Part shown: positions 27,193-35,603 of the stretch, piece after piece
Layout of the letters: the number at the start of each line of letters is the position of its first letter
How positions within the stretch are numbered: position 1 is the stretch's first letter
Assembly: GCF_900996245.1 (NCBI RefSeq)
Contig: NZ_CAAJGK010000085.1
Coordinates: 371,140-435,139 of the forward strand
Length of the DNA: 64,000 nt
Source of the DNA: Paraburkholderia sp. BCC1886
GTDB lineage: Bacteria > Pseudomonadota > Gammaproteobacteria > Burkholderiales > Burkholderiaceae
Direction of reading: 5' to 3'
Notes under the pieces: model-generated
What the model saw: the letters and a program-made list of their open reading frames with translations, nothing else
Database searches by the model: none
What the model was told of the DNA's origin: nothing
Position numbers and translations under genes: made by a program

Positions 27193-27954
27193 TCAGATTT
27201 GCGCCTGGCCGCCGTCCACGAACAGTTCGATGCCGTTCACGAAGCTGGCGTCGTCAGAGGCGAGGAAGAGCGCCGCGCCGGCGATTTCTTCGGGCTCGCC
27301 GACACGTCCCATCGGAATGCGCGAAGCGAGATAGTCGACGAGACCCTGCTGGGCTGCCTTGTCCGGACCGGCCAGTTCCACGAGACCAGGCGTTCTGGTC
27401 GCGCCGGGGCTGATTGTGTTGACGCGAATTTTGCGGTCCTTCAGGTCGAGAATCCAGCTACGAGCGAAGGCGCGAATCGCGGCTTTCGACGCGGAGTAGA
27501 CGCTGAACGCGGCAGTGCCTTCGATCGTGGTCGTCGACCCGGCGAGAATCACCGAGGCGCCGGCAGCGAGCAGCGGCAGCGCTTTCTGCACGGTGAACAA
27601 CGTGCCCTTTACGTTGCGGTCGAACGTGTCGTCGAAATGCGCTTCGGTGATGTCGGCGAGCGGCAGCATCGAACCGCCGCCGGCATTGGCGAACAGCACG
27701 TCGAGGCGGCCCTTCTCGCCGCGAATCCGCTCATAGAGCGCGTCGAGTTGTTCGAGCTTCGAGGAATCGACGCGAACGCCGGTCGCGCTCCCGACTTCGT
27801 TGATCGCGACGACCGCTGCATCCAGTTCGGCCTGACGGCGGCCGGTTATATACACGTGTGCGCCTTCTGCCGCAAAGCGCTTCGCGGTGGCGAGGCCAAT
27901 GCCGCTCGTGCCGCCGGTGACCAGTGCAATCTTGCCTTCGAGTCTGCGTGTCAT
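27193..27954 (-). CDS. SDR family NAD(P)-dependent oxidoreductase
   Basis: A 253-residue classical short-chain dehydrogenase. The cofactor motif is VTGGTSGIG near residue 12; the TGRR after the second strand suggests NADP(H) preference; FANAGG, the catalytic Ser in ILAGSTTT, and YSASK (Tyr and Lys) are present. The C-terminus ends FVDGGQAQI. The start is at ATG 27954, with GGAGAA just upstream. It is divergent from a LysR gene with a symmetric site between, so it is the probable target of that regulator. Substrate unknown. Confidence 0.9.
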   Translation of the reverse strand: MTRRLEGKIALVTGGTSGIGLATAKRFAAEGAHVYITGRRQAELDAAVVAINEVGSATGVRVDSSKLEQLDALYERIRGEKGRLDVLFANAGGGSMLPLADITEAHFDDTFDRNVKGTLFTVQKALPLLAAGASVILAGSTTTIEGTAAFSVYSASKAAIRAFARSWILDLKDRKIRVNTISPGATRTPGLVELAGPDKAAQQGLVDYLASRIPMGRVGEPEEIAGAALFLASDDASFVNGIELFVDGGQAQI

Positions 27955-28048
27955 GGTGTTTCTCCTTCGTTTCCGTTGGGTACTTCGTCGAGTGGCGAAG
28001 CGATGTGAGGAGAATATCGACACGGCGACATATCCGAAATAGAATTGA

Positions 28049-28067
28049 TTGCAAACCATCATTGCAA
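28049..28067. promoter_or_regulatory. Candidate LysR operator upstream of the LysR start
   Basis: Two copies of the palindrome TTGCAA separated by seven bases (28049-28054 and 28062-28067), lying 8 bp before the LysR ATG and between the divergent SDR and LysR genes. This fits autoregulation and control of the SDR gene. Confidence 0.5.
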
Positions 28068-28074
28068 AAATGAA

Positions 28075-29007
28075 ATGACGAGAATCCCGGATTTCGAAGG
28101 ATTGGCGATGTTCGCCAAGGTGGCCGAAGAAGGCTCGTTCGCCGCGGCGGCGCGCGCCATGGGGGTGTCGGTCGCAACGGTGTCGCGCGGCGTCGCCCGG
28201 CTGGAAGCGCGGCTCGGGGCGCGGCTGTTCAACCGCACTTCGCGTCAACTGGCACTCACCGAATTCGGCGGCACGATCTGCGAAAAGGCCGGCGATATCT
28301 ATCGGCAAGCGGAAGAGGCCGAGAACGCGGCGCGCGAGATGTCGGTTCAGCCGCGCGGACTGATCCGCTTCGCCGTGCCGATGTCGTTTGGTTTGCGGTG
28401 GGTTGCGCCGCTGCTGCCAGAGTTTTTTCGGCGCTATCCGGACATATCCGTCGATCTGCATCTCTCGGACGCCACGGTAGATATCGTCGCGGAGGGTTTC
28501 GACGCGGCGCTGCGAATCGCGGCGTTACCCGACTCGTCGCTTATCGCGAAGCGCCTGTGTGCGGTATCGCAACGTGTCGTCGCGTCGCCCGACTATCTCG
28601 CCCGATATGGACGGCCGGCACATCCGCGCGACCTGGTTGGACGGCCATGCCTGTCGTATGCCTATCGCGCACGCAGCGCTGTCTGGCGCTTTACTAACGA
28701 CACAGGAGAGGAAGAGGCGATTACGCCTGTCGGTCAGCTACGTGTGACCAATGCGGATGCGTTGCTGCCGTCTCTGCTCGAGGGACTTGCGATAGCCGAA
28801 TTGCCGGACTTCATTGCCGCCGAGTATCTTGCCGACGGACGCCTCGAAGCGATCCTTCCCGACTGGCATCTGACGCGTGGCGGCTTGTACTTCGTCACGC
28901 CCTCGGCACGTGCGAGACCGGCCAAAGTCGCGGCGTTGGCGGAGTACTGCGCCGAATGTCTTTCTGAACCGGTATCCTTCTCCGGTCTCACCCCTGTCGC
29001 CGGATGA
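28075..29007 (+). CDS. LysR family transcriptional regulator
   Basis: A 310-residue regulator of the group represented by AaeR-like proteins. Residues about 5-65 form the winged helix-turn-helix (FEGLAMFAKVAEEGSFAAAARAMGVSVATVSRGVARLEARLG), then an effector-binding domain (IRFAVPMSFGLRWVAPLLPEF). The start at ATG 28075 begins the conserved part; the upstream extension is not homologous-looking. It is divergent from the SDR gene and followed after 44 bp by the chloroperoxidase-like hydrolase gene on the same strand, so it may control both. Confidence 0.9.
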   Translation: MTRIPDFEGLAMFAKVAEEGSFAAAARAMGVSVATVSRGVARLEARLGARLFNRTSRQLALTEFGGTICEKAGDIYRQAEEAENAAREMSVQPRGLIRFAVPMSFGLRWVAPLLPEFFRRYPDISVDLHLSDATVDIVAEGFDAALRIAALPDSSLIAKRLCAVSQRVVASPDYLARYGRPAHPRDLVGRPCLSYAYRARSAVWRFTNDTGEEEAITPVGQLRVTNADALLPSLLEGLAIAELPDFIAAEYLADGRLEAILPDWHLTRGGLYFVTPSARARPAKVAALAEYCAECLSEPVSFSGLTPVAG

Positions 29008-29051
29008 TGCTGGACCGGTTTCCACTCAATAACGTCGAAGAGGAAAAAGAT

Positions 29052-29888
29052 ATGCCGTACGTCACAACGAAAGACAACGTCGAGATTTTCTACAAGGACT
29101 GGGGTCCGAAAGACGCGCAGCCCATCGTGTTCCATCACGGCTGGCCGTTGTCGTCCGATGATTGGGACACGCAAATGCTGTTCTTCGTCGCGAACGGATA
29201 TCGCGTCGTCGCGCATGACCGGCGCGGCCACGGGCGTTCGTCCCAGGTGCCCGAGGGTCACGATATGGACCATTACGCGGCGGACGCTTTCGCGGTTGTC
29301 GAAGCTCTGGATCTGCGCAATGCCGTGCATATCGGCCACTCGACCGGCGGCGGCGAAGTCGCCCGTTATGTGGCGAAGCATGGCGAGCCCGCCGGCCGCG
29401 TCGCCAAAGCGGTGCTGGTGAGCGCGGTTCCGCCGCTCATGCTCAAGACCGAAGCCAATCCCGAAGGTTTGCCGCTCGAAGTATTCGACGGCTTTCGCAA
29501 AGCGCTCGCCGACAATCGCGCACAGTTCTTCGTCGACGTGCCGGCCGGTCCTTTCTACGGCTTCAATCGTGCGGGCGCGACCGTGCATGACGGCGTCATC
29601 CGGAACTGGTGGCGGCAGGGCATGATGGGCAGCGCGCTCGCGCATTACCACGGCATCAAGGCGTTTTCGGAAACGGATCAGTCCGACGACCTGCGCGCGA
29701 TTTCGGTACCGACGCTGGTGTTGCACGGCGAAGACGACCAGATCGTCCCTTATGCCGACGCCGCGTTGAAATCGATCAAGCTGCTCAAGAACGGTACGCT
29801 GAAGACGTATCCCGGTTTGCCGCACGGCATGCTGACGTTGAATGCAGACGTACTGAATGCGGATTTGCTGGCGTTCGTGAAGGCGTAA
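29052..29888 (+). CDS. Alpha/beta hydrolase (non-heme chloroperoxidase-like)
   Basis: A 278-residue alpha/beta hydrolase of the non-heme haloperoxidase/arylesterase group. The N-terminus MPYVTTKDNVEIFYKDWG, the oxyanion segment HHGWPLSSDDW, the nucleophile Ser97 in GHSTGGG, the acid in LHGEDDQIVPY, and the catalytic His in LPHGMLT give a full triad. Such enzymes mainly act as esterases or perhydrolases. GAGGAAAAAG precedes the ATG. It ends at a strong hairpin shared with the convergent SDR gene. Physiological substrate unknown. Confidence 0.9.
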   Translation: MPYVTTKDNVEIFYKDWGPKDAQPIVFHHGWPLSSDDWDTQMLFFVANGYRVVAHDRRGHGRSSQVPEGHDMDHYAADAFAVVEALDLRNAVHIGHSTGGGEVARYVAKHGEPAGRVAKAVLVSAVPPLMLKTEANPEGLPLEVFDGFRKALADNRAQFFVDVPAGPFYGFNRAGATVHDGVIRNWWRQGMMGSALAHYHGIKAFSETDQSDDLRAISVPTLVLHGEDDQIVPYADAALKSIKLLKNGTLKTYPGLPHGMLTLNADVLNADLLAFVKA

Positions 29889-29920
29889 CCACGCAGACGC
29901 AACAAAAGACACGACGAATA

Positions 29921-29952
29921 GACACGAAGCCCGCAAATGCGGGCTTCGTGTC
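29921..29952. terminator. Hairpin terminator between convergent genes
   Basis: Perfect 14-bp stem (GACACGAAGCCCGC with its complement) around an AAAT loop. There is no long T run, but the stem is very stable and sits between two converging gene ends, so it probably stops transcription from both sides. Confidence 0.7.
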
Positions 29953-29980
29953 GGGGGCACGTCGGTGCGCTTACTTCAAC

Positions 29981-30742
29981 TTACTTCCCGCCCGTCACGT
30001 CGAGAAACGTGCCGGTGATGAACGAGGCCTCGGCGCTCGCCAGCCACAGAATCGCGCGCGCCACCTCTTCGGGTTGACCGCCGCGTCCCATCGGGATCGA
30101 GTCCTTGACGCGATCCACCCGTCCCGGCTCCCCGCCGCTCGCATGCATCTCGGTGTAGATATGTCCCGGGCGAATGCAATTCACGCGTATGCCTTCGCGC
30201 GCCACTTCTTTGGCGAAACCGGTCGTAAAGGTTTCGACCGCGCCTTTAGACGCAGCGTAATCGACATACTCGTTGGGACTGCCGAGGCGCGCCGACGCCG
30301 ACGAGATGTTGATCACCGAGCCGCCTCGCCCGTTGTGACGGAACGCCATGCGCTTGACCGCTTGCTGCGCGCAGAGAATCGGGCCGATCGAGTTGACCGC
30401 GAAAATCCGCTGCATGCGCTCGAAACCGAGGTCTTCCAGGCGAGACTGCCGCGCGAGCATGGCGGCATTGTTGACGAGTACGTCGATGCGGCCGAACTCG
30501 CGATCGATTGCGGCGAATAGCCGGGCGACCTGTTCCGGGTCCGCGCTATCCGCGCGCATGGCGAGAGCACGCCGGCCCAGTGCTTCGACATCGGCCGCCA
30601 CCGCGAGCGCGGCCGGTTCGTTGGAGACAAAACTGATTGCGACGTCGTAGCCTTGCGCGGCGGCGAGGCGCGCAGTCGCTGCGCCGACGCCACGACTGCC
30701 GCCCGTAATCAGAATGAGCGGTGCCTGCGTTACGGTATTCAT
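29981..30742 (-). CDS. SDR family oxidoreductase
   Basis: A 253-residue classical short-chain dehydrogenase. Features: ITGGSRGVGAATA (cofactor loop), VLVNNAAML, the catalytic Ser in INISSASARLG, YAASK-type YVDYAASKGAVE (Tyr and Lys), the downstream CIRPGHIYTEMH, and the ending FLDVTGGK. The ATG at 30742 begins the conserved region. It is a single-gene unit, converging with the chloroperoxidase-like gene. Substrate unknown; it is not a close copy of the SDR encoded at 27193. Confidence 0.9.
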   Translation of the reverse strand: MNTVTQAPLILITGGSRGVGAATARLAAAQGYDVAISFVSNEPAALAVAADVEALGRRALAMRADSADPEQVARLFAAIDREFGRIDVLVNNAAMLARQSRLEDLGFERMQRIFAVNSIGPILCAQQAVKRMAFRHNGRGGSVINISSASARLGSPNEYVDYAASKGAVETFTTGFAKEVAREGIRVNCIRPGHIYTEMHASGGEPGRVDRVKDSIPMGRGGQPEEVARAILWLASAEASFITGTFLDVTGGK

Positions 30743-30846
30743 GGAGCGAACCTTCGTGTGACGGTGCCGCAAGAATAACGATGGCGACTGTCGAAGGCAA
30801 AGCAGATTAAATGCGGGTACGCGTTAGAAAAACTCTTTCGACCGAA

Positions 30847-31989
30847 TCACCAACCGTGAAAGCGAGGCCAGACTGCCAGATCGCCGTCCGGGTGCAGCGC
30901 GTGATACTCGGGAAATTGCGCACCGGTTGCACAAGCGTGATTGGGCAGAATGCGCAGGCGCGTTCCCACTGGAAAACGGGCTTTGAGATCGGCGTTGTGT
31001 GAAGCGGAATTGGCGTCGATCGGCGCCAGAATTCCATGTTCCTGATTCGCGCCGATCAGCACGAAACCTTCCAGCGGCGTGCCGTCCAGCGTGCAAGGCA
31101 AACCGTAGCCGAAATCGTGAGACTGTTTCGACGTGCCGCGGTCGCGGCTCATTGCCATCCAGCCCGCGTCCACGATGACCCAACCTTTATCCGTTTGATG
31201 ACCGATGACCGTGGTCAACACGCTCAGCGCAATATCGTCGATCGGGCACACGCCGACGTTATGCATGACGAGATCGAAGAACGCGTAGACGCCGGCACGA
31301 ACCTCGGTCACGCCGTCGAGTTGGCGGGCAGCCAGCGCGGTCGGCGTCGAGCCGACGCTGACCGTGTTGCATGGAATGCCGGCTGCGCGCAGGCGTTCGG
31401 CGGCGTGCATGCAGCCCGCGCGTTCCTGCTCGGCGAGCGCTGCCAATGCTTCCCGCGTGTTCAGTTCATAGCTCGAACCCGCATGCGTGAGCACGCCGCC
31501 CACTTCGACGCCGCCCGCGTGCAGAATGCGACCGATATCCAGCAACGCGTCTTCTTCCGGCGTAATGCCGGAGCGATGCCCGTCGGTATCCACTTCGATC
31601 CACACTTCGAGCGTTTCATGCGTGCTCTGGCAGAACGCCACGATGCCCGAAGCGGCGCTCGTGTTATCGACGATGATCTTCAGATCGCAGCCCTGCTGTC
31701 TGAGCGCCGCGACGCGCGCGAGTTTGGAGGGCGCGATGCTGACGGCGTAAAGAATGTCGGTGATACCGGCTGCGAAGAACGTCTCCGCTTCTTTCAGCGT
31801 GGAAACCGCGATACCTTGCGCGCCCGCTGCAATTTGCGCCTTGACCACGTCGAGGCATTTCGACGTCTTCACGTGCGGGCGGAATTTCACACCCAACGCG
31901 TTCATCCGCGCCTGCATGGCGGCAATGTTCGTTGTCATCCGGCGGACGTCGATGATGGCCGCGGGAGTATCCAGTAGATCGAGGGTCAT
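30847..31989 (-). CDS. DSD1/D-threonine-aldolase family PLP enzyme
   Basis: A 380-residue fold-type III PLP enzyme with an alanine-racemase-like N-terminal barrel. The Schiff-base Lys is Lys41 in RPHVKTSK. Near the C-terminus PNHACAT gives a His-x-Cys pair, the metal-ligand pattern of DSD1-type D-serine dehydratases, whereas D-threonine aldolases usually have His-x-Asp. It therefore more likely breaks down D-serine or another beta-hydroxy D-amino acid by dehydration; this is inferred from that one residue. The gene begins 4 bp after the HAD hydrolase gene on the same strand, forming an operon. Confidence 0.83.
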   Translation of the reverse strand: MTLDLLDTPAAIIDVRRMTTNIAAMQARMNALGVKFRPHVKTSKCLDVVKAQIAAGAQGIAVSTLKEAETFFAAGITDILYAVSIAPSKLARVAALRQQGCDLKIIVDNTSAASGIVAFCQSTHETLEVWIEVDTDGHRSGITPEEDALLDIGRILHAGGVEVGGVLTHAGSSYELNTREALAALAEQERAGCMHAAERLRAAGIPCNTVSVGSTPTALAARQLDGVTEVRAGVYAFFDLVMHNVGVCPIDDIALSVLTTVIGHQTDKGWVIVDAGWMAMSRDRGTSKQSHDFGYGLPCTLDGTPLEGFVLIGANQEHGILAPIDANSASHNADLKARFPVGTRLRILPNHACATGAQFPEYHALHPDGDLAVWPRFHGW

Positions 31990-31993
31990 GATG

Positions 31994-32683
31994 TCAGGGC
32001 GTGTCGTGGTCTTTGTTCTGGAGCGATGACGTGCGGCGGCTGGCCCACGCATCGAGCGAATCGAGTGTCGGCGACTCGATATCCGGTTTTAGTGCGCCGG
32101 GCACGAGCGGCAAGCCGATGCGGTTATGCCAGTAGGTCCGCAACCCGACGGCCGCGGTCCCGAACATGTCGTAACTGGAGCCCGCGACGAAGGCGGCGTC
32201 GCGGGACGCGACGTTCAGTGCATCGAGCGCAAGCCGGTAAGGGCGCGGATCGGGCTTATAACAACCGGCTTCTTCTGCCGTGACGATCGCGTCCCATTGC
32301 ACGGGCAGCAGCGCAGCCGCTTGCCGGCCGAGTCGGCGGGAGCAGTTCGTGACGACGGCGAGCTTGCAGTGAGGCCGCAGTCGTTGCAGCGCAGTCAGCG
32401 CGCCGCTCCACGGCGCCAGGTCGAGCCAATGTTCCTCGAGTGCTTGCGGCGCGGACAGGGCAAGGCCGACTCGTTGCGCCGCCTGCTCCACCAGCGTTTC
32501 ATAGGCAACGTACTGGCCGCAACCGTAGGTCAGCCGCAGATATTCGGCCCGCCACGCGCGGCCCGCCTGTTCGGAGCCGGCCGCGCGGTTCCACAGCGTC
32601 CACGAATCGAGCAGCGCGGTCAGGAGGTCGAAGAGGACCGCTTTCGGATAGCGGGCATGCGTTGAAGAGTCGAAGTCGTTCAC
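31994..32683 (-). CDS. HAD superfamily hydrolase, haloacid dehalogenase type
   Basis: A 229-residue HAD hydrolase. The nucleophile Asp is in VLFDLLTALLD; the second acidic residue of phosphatases is replaced by Leu, as in haloacid dehalogenase-type members with a non-Asp at this position. Motif II is VVTNCS, motif III the Lys in CYKPDPRPY, and motif IV FVAGSSYDMFG. The start is GTG at 32683. It is the first gene of an operon with the DSD1-type enzyme. Nothing indicates a halogenated substrate; 'dehalogenase' refers only to subfamily. Confidence 0.8.
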   Translation of the reverse strand: MNDFDSSTHARYPKAVLFDLLTALLDSWTLWNRAAGSEQAGRAWRAEYLRLTYGCGQYVAYETLVEQAAQRVGLALSAPQALEEHWLDLAPWSGALTALQRLRPHCKLAVVTNCSRRLGRQAAALLPVQWDAIVTAEEAGCYKPDPRPYRLALDALNVASRDAAFVAGSSYDMFGTAAVGLRTYWHNRIGLPLVPGALKPDIESPTLDSLDAWASRRTSSLQNKDHDTP

Positions 32684-32802
32684 GGGATCAACCTTGATAA
32701 TCGGAATCCAGAGTTGCGATCGATTATAGGTTTCGACATCCTCTTATGAGTTAAGCCTGGCTAACTCAATCATTCAGATAGATTAATTGACCGTGCGGGT
32801 CG

Positions 32803-33708
32803 TTACGCGCGCCATGGCGGCAGCGGGCGGAAGCGTTGCTGCATGTACTGCATGAAATCCCGCGTTCTTCGCGGCAAGCCGGAGCGGTTGTGCGTGAGTG
32901 CAACGACGTTCGCATCCGGCGCTTTCCACGTGGGCAGCAATCTGACGAGGGTGCCTTGCCGCAGATCGTCCGCGACGTCCCATTCGGAACGCAGAATGAT
33001 GCCGCGGCCTTCGCATGCCCATCGGCGGATTACATCGCCGTCGTTGCAACTGAGCTTCGACGTCACTCGCACGCTGCGACTGGTTTTGCCTTTGCTGAAA
33101 TGCCACGACGTCACGTCCTCGTTGTTCTCCCGAAGCACGATGCACGGCAGGCGGGCGAGATCGTCAGGCGTCTCCGGTTGGCCGAAGCGTTTGACGAACG
33201 CGGGCGACGCGCAAACGAATCGCCCGTTGGGCGCAATGGTGTGACCGACGAGATTGGACATGCGCAACTCGCCGATGTGCACCACGATATCGAAACGGTC
33301 GTCCGCTTCGGTCAGCGGCCGGTCGGAGAGCGTGAGCGCCACGTCAACGTCGGGATTTTCCTGCTGGAAGTCGGCGATGACCGGAGCGAGATAGCGGCGG
33401 CCGAAGCCGAACGGCGCGTTGACCTTGAGCGTGCCGACCAGGCCGCCGTGCTGAATGCGCAGATCTTCCAGCAAGGCGTCGAGTTGCTGGATCAGTTCCG
33501 CGCCGCGCAGACACAAAAGTTTGCCTTCTTCGGTGAACATCAGCTTGCGTGCGGTCCGGTCGATCAACCTGCTGCCGAGTTTCTTTTCGAGTTGCTGCAG
33601 CCGCTGGGACACCGCGGAAGGCGTGAGACCGAGCTTGCGGGCGGCGCCAATCAGAGTGCCGTTCTGCTGGATGGTGAGGAGGAAACGGATATCCGCGGAA
33701 TCGGTCAT
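32803..33708 (-). CDS. LysR family transcriptional regulator
   Basis: A 301-residue regulator: winged helix-turn-helix at residues about 5-62 (IRFLLTIQQNGTLIGAARKLGLTPSAVSQRLQQLEKKLG), then an effector domain (VNAPFGFGRRYLAPVIADFQ). It lies upstream of the HAD/DSD1-like operon on the same strand (119 bp gap) and is divergent from the nitroreductase gene, so either could be its target. An inverted repeat lies directly before its start codon. Effector unknown. Confidence 0.9.
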   Translation of the reverse strand: MTDSADIRFLLTIQQNGTLIGAARKLGLTPSAVSQRLQQLEKKLGSRLIDRTARKLMFTEEGKLLCLRGAELIQQLDALLEDLRIQHGGLVGTLKVNAPFGFGRRYLAPVIADFQQENPDVDVALTLSDRPLTEADDRFDIVVHIGELRMSNLVGHTIAPNGRFVCASPAFVKRFGQPETPDDLARLPCIVLRENNEDVTSWHFSKGKTSRSVRVTSKLSCNDGDVIRRWACEGRGIILRSEWDVADDLRQGTLVRLLPTWKAPDANVVALTHNRSGLPRRTRDFMQYMQQRFRPLPPWRA

Positions 33709-33713
33709 TTCAG

Positions 33714-33740
33714 TTTCGTTAAGTGCAGGTGTTAGCGAAA
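33714..33740. promoter_or_regulatory. Candidate LysR operator
   Basis: Inverted repeat TTTCGTTA-N11-TAGCGAAA, seven of eight positions complementary, six bases upstream of the LysR start codon. The 11-base spacing resembles the symmetric sites of LysR regulators. Confidence 0.5.
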
Positions 33741-33856
33741 TTAAAGTGTTCGGCCGGATTCAGCAAGTCCCTTTGCGTCTCGCGCACCGCAAGCACGTAT
33801 AACGCGGGTCGTCCATAATGAGCGGGTTTTTTTTAACTCTTTCCGAAGGTACCCCG

Positions 33857-34495
33857 ATGACGACAGTCAACGAAAGACTAGCGTGGCGTTATGCAACCAA
33901 GAAGTACGATGCGACGAAAGCGGTGCCCGCCGACAAGCTCGAACGCATTATCGAAGCCGTGCGACTGGCGCCGACTTCGAGCGGGCTTCAGCCGTTTGAA
34001 TTGCTGGTCGTGAGCAATGCGGAAATCCGCGCAAAAATCCGCGCGGTGGCGTGGGATCAGGCTCAGGTGACCGACTGCTCGCATCTGCTGGTATTCGCGG
34101 CGTGGGACGATATCACTCCCGAGCGCGTGCATATGATGTTCGACCTGACCAACGACGTGCGCGGTTTCAAGAACGAAGGTTGGGAGGCTTATCGCCAGAT
34201 GCTGCTGGGCATCGTGGCGGAGCGCGGTACGGAAGCGAATTACCAGGCTGCCGCGCGGCAGGCTTATATCGGTCTCGGCGCAGCGGTAATTGCAGCGGCG
34301 TTCGAAGAGGTCGACGCTACGCCGATGGAAGGATTCGACCCGGCAGCGGTCGACGAAATTCTTGGGTTAAAAGCGAAGAACCTGCGCAGCGTCGTGATGC
34401 TGCCGCTGGGTTATCGCGCGACCGAGGGCGATTGGCTCGTGAACCTGAAGAAGGTGCGCCGCAGTCGCGAGAGCTTCGTGACTGAAATCGCGTAA
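33857..34495 (+). CDS. Nitroreductase family NAD(P)H oxidoreductase (NfsB-like)
   Basis: A 212-residue FMN enzyme of the NfsB/dihydropteridine reductase branch. The N-terminus has ERLAWRYATKKYDATKAVP and LAPTSSGLQPFELLVVSN, the FMN-binding signatures. Later are AARQAYIGLGAAVIAAAFEEVDATPMEGFD and the C-terminal LPLGYRATEGDW. The ATG at 33857 begins the conserved region. It is divergent from a LysR gene and likely its target. It is only distantly similar to the nitroreductase encoded at 8862. It may act on nitroaromatics, quinones or pteridines. Confidence 0.88.
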   Translation: MTTVNERLAWRYATKKYDATKAVPADKLERIIEAVRLAPTSSGLQPFELLVVSNAEIRAKIRAVAWDQAQVTDCSHLLVFAAWDDITPERVHMMFDLTNDVRGFKNEGWEAYRQMLLGIVAERGTEANYQAAARQAYIGLGAAVIAAAFEEVDATPMEGFDPAAVDEILGLKAKNLRSVVMLPLGYRATEGDWLVNLKKVRRSRESFVTEIA

Positions 34496-34591
34496 GCGTC
34501 GCGCTCGATTCGAACATCCGCGTCGGTTAGCACGTCGCCAACAGCGGCATCTATCCGATGCGGATGACCAGCGGCTTGACGACATGCCTGT

Positions 34592-34620
34592 TTGCCGTCC
34601 CCCACCGCGCTTGCTAGACT
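34592..34620 (+). promoter_or_regulatory. Candidate sigma-70 promoter for the first DGPF gene
   Basis: TTGCCG (34592-34597), a 17-base spacer, and TAGACT (34615-34620), about 70 bp before the ATG of the DGPF gene at 34689. Confidence 0.4.
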
Positions 34621-34688
34621 GCGTCCACCGATTGCTTTCATCCGCCTGACAACTCATCGGGCACGCACTGCGATCCCATGGAGACGCC

Positions 34689-35042
34689 ATGTCCTACATG
34701 CTGCTCATCATCGAACCTCCCGGGCAGCGCGCCGAACGTGGCGAAGCCGCGGGGCGCGAAGTCTACGATCAGATGCTCCGCTATGCCGCCGACCTGAAAG
34801 CCCGCGGCAAACTGCTCGGCGCCGAATCGCTGACCGCGAGCCACGACGCCGCGCGCGTGCAGGTTCGCGGCGGTGAACCGAGCTGGCTCGACGGGCCGTT
34901 CGCGGAAGCGAAGGAAATGATCGGCGGCTTCTTCCTGCTCGACTGCGACACCCGTGAAGAAGCAATGGCCATCGCCGAGGCTTGCCCCGCGGCGTCGTGG
35001 TGCACGGTCGAAGTCCGCCAGCTCGGACCTTGTTTCTGTTGA
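34689..35042 (+). CDS. DGPF/YCII domain protein (first copy)
   Basis: A 117-residue YCII-fold protein with the hallmark DGPF in SWLDGPFAEAKEMIGGFFLL (about residue 70). It starts MSYMLLIIEPPGQRAE and ends with a Cys-rich tail GPCFC, unlike most copies. Such proteins accompany ECF42 sigma factors and are their usual targets; their biochemical role is not settled. GGAGA precedes the ATG. It is the first gene of a block with a second DGPF protein and the sigma factor, 123 bp before the next gene. Confidence 0.85.
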   Translation: MSYMLLIIEPPGQRAERGEAAGREVYDQMLRYAADLKARGKLLGAESLTASHDAARVQVRGGEPSWLDGPFAEAKEMIGGFFLLDCDTREEAMAIAEACPAASWCTVEVRQLGPCFC

Positions 35043-35085
35043 TCACTACCGGCCCAGCATCGGCTCAAAAATATCTGAAGAGGCA

Positions 35086-35112
35086 TGTCGATCCGGCAGC
35101 GCGTGGCTCGTC
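35086..35112 (+). promoter_or_regulatory. Candidate ECF42-dependent promoter
   Basis: TGTCGA (35086-35091), a 17-base spacer and CGTC (35109-35112), about 50 bp before the second DGPF gene. As I recall the ECF42 group, its promoters have TGTCGA at -35 and CGA/TC at -10, which this matches. It would give autoregulation of the sigma factor encoded two genes down. Confidence 0.6.
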
Positions 35113-35165
35113 GTAAGAGTAAGGCGCCGGTGCGGCGCCTTGTTCACCACACAGAGGAGAGGACG

Positions 35166-35579
35166 ATGCGATTCATGATCATAGTCAAGGCCACCGCTGC
35201 CAGCGAAGCCGGAGAAATGCCCGAAGCGCCGCTAATGGCCGCAATGGGCGCCTACCACGAAGAACTCGCCAAGGCCGGCGTGCTGCTCGACGCCACCGGT
35301 TTGCAACCCAGCTCGAAAGGTTGGCGAATCCGTTACAGCGGCGGCGAGCGGACGGTCGTCGACGGGCCTTTCGCCGAGACCAAAGAATTGATCGCCGGCT
35401 ATACGCTGATCCAGGTTCGCTCGCGCGAAGAGGCGATGGAATGGGCACGGCGCTTTCCGTCGCCGTTCGGCGAACACGCGGACGGCGAGATCGAAATCCG
35501 CCAGTTGTTCGAGCTCGACGACTTCGCGCCGGGCCCCGAACTGGATCGCTTCCGCGATCTGGAAGCGGGACGGCAGTGA
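35166..35579 (+). CDS. DGPF/YCII domain protein (second copy)
   Basis: A 137-residue YCII-fold protein starting MRFMIIVKATAASEAGEMP, with GGERTVVDGPFAETKELIAGY holding the DGPF motif near residue 68. The ATG at 35166 is well supported by AGAGGAGAGG just upstream. It lies 24 bp before the sigma factor gene and behind the candidate ECF42 promoter, so the two are probably one autoregulated operon. It differs clearly from the first copy, so it is not a recent duplicate. Confidence 0.9.
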   Translation: MRFMIIVKATAASEAGEMPEAPLMAAMGAYHEELAKAGVLLDATGLQPSSKGWRIRYSGGERTVVDGPFAETKELIAGYTLIQVRSREEAMEWARRFPSPFGEHADGEIEIRQLFELDDFAPGPELDRFRDLEAGRQ

Positions 35580-35603
35580 GCCCGGGCGCCGCGCGCTGAG
35601 CCC

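Noticed and set aside
30847..31989. Naming the PLP enzyme D-threonine aldolase
   Set aside because: The C-terminal metal pair reads His-x-Cys, not the His-x-Asp usual for that enzyme, so only a family-level name is given.
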